A model generated the notes under the pieces. It was not told the origin of the DNA. It did no database searches and was given only the letters and a program-made list of their open reading frames with translations. A program made the position numbers and the translations under genes. This document shows, piece by piece, positions 51,545 to 64,000 of a stretch of DNA of 64,000 nt. How positions within the stretch are numbered: position 1 is the stretch's first letter; each line of letters begins with the position of its first letter. Source of the stretch: Tetradesmus obliquus (Eukaryota > Chlorophyta > Chlorophyceae > Sphaeropleales > Scenedesmaceae). The DNA lies in contig CP126191.1 of assembly GCA_030272155.1 (NCBI GenBank), forward strand, positions 62,001 to 126,000. The letters are read 5' to 3'.

Positions 51545-54500
51545 TTAGTGGTGACCCAAACGCCGATGCGCCAGGGCACACAGTCTTCGCGCCACGCTAC
51601 CGCCCACCCTCAACTGCACAGCCATCTGCAGCAGCTGCTGCGCTGCCTGCGCTGTCAGCTGCTGTGCACCCGGCAGCCCTAGCAAAGCCTCCAGCGCCTG
51701 GCTGCCTGCTGCGCCATGCGCATCATCATCCGCATCACCAGGGTCTACCTGCGCGACAGACAGCAAGCTCTTGTGCAGCAGCTGCTGCAGCAGGCCAGCC
51801 TCCACTGCCTGTGCACCCGGCAGCTTGCACAGGTGCACCAGGCTGAGCCTCCCCCGGCAGTGCACAGCCGCAGTCAGCAGCTCACCAACCACTGCCGTGC
51901 TCAGCTGAGCTGCTGCTGGCAGCCCGCAGATGCGGCTGATGACGCTGCCTGGTGTGTAGCAGGCGATTGCCGCGTGCAGCACCTTGGCAACGAATGCGCT
52001 GCTGAGCTGCTGCATCACGGGCAGCCGCAGCATGACAGGCACAAGCAGCCCAGGCCCACTGCTGCTGCTGCTGCTGCTGCTGCTAGCAGTTGAGCTGTCG
52101 CTGTTGCTGTTGCCGTTTGATGCAGCGGCAGCTAGCAGCTCTTCAGAGGCATCTTGCTCAACGCCAGCGCCACCATCACCGCTGTCACTGCCATTACCGC
52201 TGGTGTCCACAGCAGCTGCTGGCAGCTCGTGCTGCTGCTGCTGCTGCTGCTGCTGCTGCGCAAGTGGCTGGCTTGGCCCACCCAGCTGGCCTGCAAGCTG
52301 CTGCAAGCCCTGCCCCTGCTGCTCGTCACCCTGCCCCTGCTGCTGCTCATTGCCGCTGGACTCATCTCCCGACTCATCTTCCTCCTCACTATCAGAGCTG
52401 TCGTCACTGTCTGTGTCTGCTGCCTCATCTGGGTCGTCCAGCAGACCACTGGATCGGATGGCAGGAGGCGCCATGTTGACACACGCCAGCAGCAGGCGCT
52501 CTGCTGCCGCCACATCGCACACCTGCTGTGCAGCAGGCAGGCTAGTCAGCAGGCAGGTGAGGGCCACCAGCATGGCTGCATGCTGAGCATCTGCCGCAGC
52601 CAGCAGCAGCTGCTGCACAGCATCACTGCTCAGGTGCTCAGCGCATGGCAAATGGAGCAACGCCACAAGTGCCTGCCAGGTCAAGTGCAGTGGTACAGCA
52701 GCCTGCAGCAGCTGTGCCAGTGCATCTGGTGTCAGCTGCTGCATGGGCAGCGTCTTGCACATGACTACAACCACGTCACTGGCGTTGCCCTGGCTGCCGG
52801 GCTGCAGCACCGCCTGCAGCAGCCGCTGCTGTGCCTCACATGTGGGCACTGCTGCTCCCGACTGAACCACCGGCAGGCTGCCTAAGCTGGCCAGGATGCG
52901 GCGCATGCCGCTGCTGCTGCCGGACAGGCCTGGAGCCCGAACAGCCGCCAGCAACAGCCTGCCTGCTGCCTCTGCTGACGTGGCACGTGCTGCTGGCAGC
53001 CGGCAGAGGGCCTGCGGCAGGCAGCAGCATGGTGCGCAGCTCAGGCAACAGGGGGATGGTGACGCAGTCACGGGCTGGCACGGGGTGCTAAGACTGCAAT
53101 TGGCATGATGGCGCGGCTGCGTAAGCGCTCTGATGCGTTGGTGCTAGCACACCTCCAGCTGCAGTTCACGCTATAAAAATGGACGCAATAAGCTCACCAA
53201 TATACAGTAACAAATTCAGACACCCACTGAGTCCTGAGGACTACGGTGAATGCGTAGCTGCGCATTGCAAGCAAAGCTGGGCCTGAAGACCTCTCGTTTA
53301 ACATGTTGCATTCGTTCTGCTGCCGAGTGATGGAGGGTTGTGCGCATCCTGGCTGCCCTGGGCACCACCACCCCATCACGCCTACTTTTTGCCCCACCTT
53401 GATGAAGGCGGCGTGATCAGGCTGCGCCACAGCCTCCTGCAGCAGGCCCTCAACGCTGCTGCTGGGCAGCTGGACAGCAGCAGGCAGCTGCAGCAGTGCA
53501 TGCAGCGCCTTTGGTGGGCAGGCAGAGAGCTTGGCCCGGCCAAAGAGCCGCTGCAGCTGGCCACTGTCAACAGTACCCGCCTGGCTGTCTGCAGCCGCCA
53601 GCAGCTGCGCCAGCGGCCTGTAGCAGCGCTGCGTGCCATGCAGCTGCAGGCAGGTCTCCAGCAGCTGCAGCAGCACAGCGGCAGCCAGCTGCTTGGCTGC
53701 AGGCAGCCGCAGCAGTGCAGCCACCTGGGCCATGTCCTGCTGGCACTGCAGTGCTGTGGTGATGATGCTGCCGCTGCTGAATGCTGCCCAGTCTGCTGCT
53801 GCCAGCTGTCGTGCTGGCCGCAGCCGGCACAGCTCCGCCAGGCAAGGCTCTTCAGGAAGGAAGGATGCTGCCTGCAGCATGCCAGCAACCTCTGCTGGTG
53901 CCAGCTGCTGGGCTGCCGGCAGCTGACAGGCCGCCTGCACTGCAGCTGTGTGCTGCCGCTGCAGTGCGGCCTGCATCAGGCGCCCAAGCGTGTCACTGCT
54001 GAGCTGTTTTGCTGCCTCGGCAGCCAGCAGCTGTGGCAGTGCGCAGTAGCGCCTGTGCTGCAGCGCCAGCTCCAACAGGCTCTCCAGGGTGCCCACCTGC
54101 AGAGCAACATGCTCGCACAGCCACTGCAGTGCATCTTCGTCACCCCGCAGCAGCAACGGCTCGAATGCATAACGCGCCCATGCTGCTCGCAGCTGGTGCG
54201 CGGCTGGCAGCGCCGGCAGTGCGGCCAGCAGCGGGCGCAGCTCGCTGCCGGGCAGGGCCCTGCTGAGCCCAGCATCCAGCAGCTGCAGCAGTTCCGTGGC
54301 GTCCAGCTGCAGCCAGGCGCGGCAGCACAGCAGCTGCAGTCAATAAACGCCTAGGCTAGCAGCGAATGACTGGGCGCCGCATGTAGCTGAATGAAGGCTG
54401 AGTAAGTTGCACCAGCACATGACCCGGCACAGCATGTGCAGCTGCTCCTGATCGCGAACGTTATGCAGGGTTACTTACAGCCATGCCCAACTTGCCAAGT

Positions 54501-55284
54501 TGCCACTCCCCGCCCATATAGCCTCAGCAGCAGCAGCAGCAGCACCAGCACCAGCAGCAGCAGCACCAGCACCAGCACCAGCAGCTGCTGCCTCACCTGT
54601 GATGCAGCCGGCAGCTGCAGCAGCGCCTGCACCAGCTGTGTAGCAGGCTCCACCAGCTGCAGCGCTGCCACTGACAGCCTGCCAATCTGCTGATGTGTCA
54701 GGTGCTGCATGGCTGGCATCGCCTGCAGGATCTCAAGGATGCCGTCCCGGCTGCTCCAGAACCAGTTGGATGTGTCGAGCTGCAGCGCTGCATGGATCAG
54801 CCGCTCCATGCTGGGCCCTGGCAGCTGCCGCAGGCCAGGCAGGGCAGCGCCAACCAGGGCAGCCAAGCCTGCCTCATTCCCATGCTCCCCGCACGCGGCC
54901 AGCGCAGCTAGCATCAGCTGCTCACACTGCATCGCTGTCAGCTGCTCGGCAGCTGGCACTGCCGCGAGCAGCTCCACGTTATCGTTGGTCAGCCTCGCAG
55001 GGCTGTGCTGCAGCGCAAGCAGCAGCAGGGCGTGCGCCGCAGCTGGCGCCAGGCATTTTGCCAGTGATGCCAGCGTCACCAGCATCATTGGGCGGTTGCT
55101 GAGCACGGCACAGCTGAGCAGCGCCTCAACAGACGCGGCTGGCAGCTGGCGGCTGGCAGGGAACATGGTGAGGCTGAGCACCACATCATACGCGCCGCGC
55201 TGCACTGCTGTCACCAGCAGCTGCTCGAGCAGGCCAACGTCATCCAGCACCGCACCCAGCTTAGCCTCATGGATGCGCTTGCGC

Positions 55285-55328
<44 letters not shown>

Positions 55329-56335
55329 GCTAAGGACCCGCTGCACCTTGGGCCTGAATCCCGGCAGGGTTGCCATGTGTAAAGTCAGCACGTGATCCAG
55401 CAGCTGCTTTGCTGGCGCGCTGCTGCTGCAGTTGACTGCCAGCTGCAGCAGCTCCGGCATGCGCTGGGGCGTGATGGCCTTGTCAGCCAGGTCCACCTGC
55501 AGCAGCATGCAGCGCAACCATCAGTGGCCTGCCAGATTGATGGGCTGCATTGCCCAGAACAAGCTACAGCGCGGGGCTGGCGCTCACTTTGATGTAAGAT
55601 TCGCTGTGCTGCAAGCTGCCTACGCAGAGCACAAGTCTGGCTACCTCACCGAGTCGCACGCACTAGCTGCCTTTGTGGTGCCGCATCACTTACCTGCTGC
55701 CCACTGCAGACCTGCTCCACCACTGGCGGCATCCTGCTGCTGACACCCTGCAAGCAGCAGGCCACCACCCAGCCCTCCACGCCCCCCACGCGCTGCTGCG
55801 CTGCCGCCATCAGCTGCGCGTATGACAGCCGGATGCCTGCGCCGCGGCTGCTGCTGGTGCCGCAGGCGCTGACCACCAGCAGCTGCAGCAGCCGCTGCGG
55901 AATGCAGGGGATGGCCGCCAGGTCACCCGCCAGTGCTGCCAGGTCGACGTTGGGCACAGCAGCGGGACTGCTGTGGCTGCTGGAGGGCACAGGCTGCTGT
56001 GCGGCTTGCAGGATGACTTTGATGGCTGACATGTGCTGTTGCAAGGTGTCGTCATCCTTATCACAGCCGCTGATTATGGCCGCCTCGCGCAGTGCTGGTG
56101 GCAGCAGGGCTTGCAGGGATGCGCGCAGCAGCAGAACTGTTTGAGGGGAGCCATGCTTGCACAACAGCAGGCGAGCCAGGGTCACGACGTCCAGATGATG
56201 CACCAGCACTTTGAGCACATCGTGTTTGAGCACCGTGCTCTTTTCCTCGTACGAGAGCAGCGGATCATCGGACCTGCTGTTGCCGGAGTGCGTGCGAGAA
56301 AACGAAGAGCTCAGGATGCGCAGCAGTGCAGCCAT
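51545..56335 (-). CDS. Large protein of degenerate ~33-residue helical repeats, function unknown
   Basis: Four long exons: 56335-55694, 55496-54597, 54333-53398 and 53011-51545. All junctions are GT-AG and all introns phase 0; 1,314 aa. I do not recognise the family. Exon 1 is less repetitive. From exon 2 on, the protein is a run of units of about 31-41 (often 33-34) residues. A unit starts QL followed by Ser/Thr/Pro and a Leu-rich helix (xxLLQxAhxx), then a variable loop, then a second helix ending L-x-x-LPAA. Good examples are 'QLSSDTLGRLMQAAL' and 'QLTPDALAQLLQAAV'. Two helices per unit and a Leu/Ala/Gln make-up suggest an alpha-solenoid, distantly like ankyrin, PPR or OPR arrays, but lacking their signatures. 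Exon 4 holds an acidic Ser/Asp/Glu insertion and polyQ/polyS linkers. There is no clear signal or membrane segment. The coding evidence (one frame maintained over 3.9 kb across four exons) is strong. Confidence 0.88.
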
Positions 56336-57810
56336 GCTTGAATGCGCTGGAAGCAGCGTTGCTGACGGTAACAAAGTTTAACTCGGGTATCAAAACGCTG
56401 GTATGTAAGGTCCATAGCCCGCATGCGCCACCTTCCTTGGCCTCGACGACCTTCCACGGTGACCTTCTGGGCATCCCCCATGCATGGGGGAAGATGGGTG
56501 AAGGAGGTGCATTGATATGTGACTGCTTCTATTGGCTGCAGTATCTCAGAGGCATGGCGAATACGTTACAGCAGGACACACCATCTGTGCAAGTGCCATT
56601 TATGCAGCGCTGCACATACAGCCTGTACAGCCCTCAAACACAGAAATGCACGAAGCTCCCATGCCAGCAAAACTCCCAGTTTTTTGACACTTTGTCGGTC
56701 TCAGATCAACTGCGGCTGGGCCAGCACGGTAAGGCAACATCTGTCAAGTCAATCAACGTCTTCAAGACTCTTGATAGTATCAGCAACATGACACGTCACT
56801 TGCAGGTGCCTTTGACCAGCAGAATGGCTACTCCAGCAGCAACAGGGTCAGCAGTGATGCTGCTTGTGCTGCCCCACACTGTGGCACAGGTGCTGCCCTG
56901 GCACCACAGCCGTCACTAAGCCCCAAACCTCGGGGTGCTGATGCAGATGGGGTGCGAGTGGCGGGTGGCACTCACCCCGAGTGGCACTCATGGTCACTTC
57001 CGCGGGGACCCTTTTCGTAGAGCTATTTTAAGGCTAGGTTATCTTCCACTCGGCGGTTGTGCTTGAGTGTGGCTTGTTCTGCCTCAACCACCGCGTGAAA
57101 ATCAACCCTCCGTTCTTGGTTGATTTGTTGTACGATGAAAACGTGCTAACTCCTACGAAAAAAGACATTCACAGCTGGAGCAGGTCGCTTCGAGCCACTG
57201 AAAGCAGCAGTAGCATACAATTGGCTGTGGCTCGGGCTATCGGTGCTAGCCGGTGCGTTCTTTTCCATCAAACGTGGATGACGATCATCAAGCTTACTTA
57301 GAACTATCTTCCTTTGCTGCAACCTTGCCCCTGCCAATGATGCCAGCCTCATGACAGCAGTACTGCCACCTCACTGCTGTGAGTAACAACATGCATATCG
57401 TCAGCCACGGCAGTCCTCATATGGGTGCAGTGCGCAGAGGTAATCTGTTCAAGGTGGTTGAGAGCTGCCATTGGCTGTGCTGCTGCCTGTACCGTGATGT
57501 CAAGCTGACGCCGCTGCTGGCCAATGTGTGATGCAACGCAGGCAGGCAGCTGGAGCATATCAGCTGCTCAACAGCATCTTGTTCATATCAAACCCGTTGG
57601 ACACGGTGAACACCACCAACTGAGCTGTTTGCAGCAGTCCTATCAAAATCACACACGACTTGATCGGTTGAGAGCTGCAGTTGTTGCAGCTGGAGCAGCA
57701 GCAGCAGCAGGCGCAGCCATGGCGCACCAGCAGGCGCATGCATGGCTGTAGCCCAGCAGCAGCAGCAGCAGCAGCTGTGAGGCCAGGCGCAGCAGAGCAG
57801 GCGCCGCATC
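56336..57810. other. Intergenic between divergent repeat-protein and CHD genes
   Basis: Contains both promoters. The open frames at 56326-56919 and 57059-57301 have no domain or exon-like composition. No other structure is noted. Confidence 0.4.

Positions 57811-64000
<6,190 letters not shown>

Noticed and set aside
51984-52586. Cys/Ser/Leu-rich 200-codon plus-strand frame that looks like a secreted or membrane protein
   Set aside because: Antisense of the acidic, polyQ and polySer part of the repeat-protein gene; the apparent hydrophobicity comes from CTG triplets.

Overview
The window is nuclear DNA of a green alga, most likely a chlorophycean (Sphaeropleales or Chlamydomonadales). The evidence is GC-rich exons in the standard code, many short GT-AG introns, acceptors that are almost always 'tgcag', heavy (CAG)/(CTG)n content, and plant-type organellar proteins (a Ycf54 homologue and a plastid-type sugar transporter). 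I saw no operons, rRNA, tRNA or CRISPR. I built gene models by hand, joining exons with splice signals and checking that every intron phase closes.

Layout: (1) 1.0-3.9 kb, minus: EF-hand plus HPP-family membrane protein. (2) 4.8-6.0 kb: a 5'-truncated, frameshifted LINE-type retrotransposon flanked by a 13-bp target-site duplication. (3) 6.6-8.5 kb, minus: F-box-like/LRR protein. (4) 9.9-15.9 kb, plus: HSP110-type chaperone, 13 exons. (5) 16-21.6 kb: gene-poor, with direct repeats and a transposon-derived ORF remnant. (6) 21.6-25.9 kb, minus: cytochrome P450. (7) 26.5-30.5 kb, minus: plastid-type sugar/H+ symporter. (8) 31.0-35.8 kb, plus: mitochondrial ETF-ubiquinone oxidoreductase, with a long near-perfect hairpin in one intron. 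(9) 37.2-38.7 kb, plus: Ycf54, a chlorophyll cyclase accessory factor. (10) 39.7-42.6 kb, minus: WD40 (probably F-box/WD40) protein, 5' end unresolved. (11) 43.5-50.6 kb, plus: LETM1, 14 exons. (12) 51.5-56.3 kb, minus: a 1,314-residue protein built of degenerate ~33-residue helical repeats that I do not recognise. (13) 57.8 kb to the window end, plus: CHD3/PICKLE-type chromatin remodeller, cut by the window edge.

The genes are independent nuclear loci with roles in chlorophyll synthesis, mitochondrial electron transfer and ion homeostasis, proteostasis and chromatin; nothing suggests one shared pathway. The two observations I find most worth following are the repeat protein at 51.5-56.3 kb and a recurrent pattern in LETM1 and CHD. 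In that pattern the last ~20 nt of an exon plus its splice donor is copied again 60-150 bp into the following intron, each time leaving a frame-preserving potential micro-exon.
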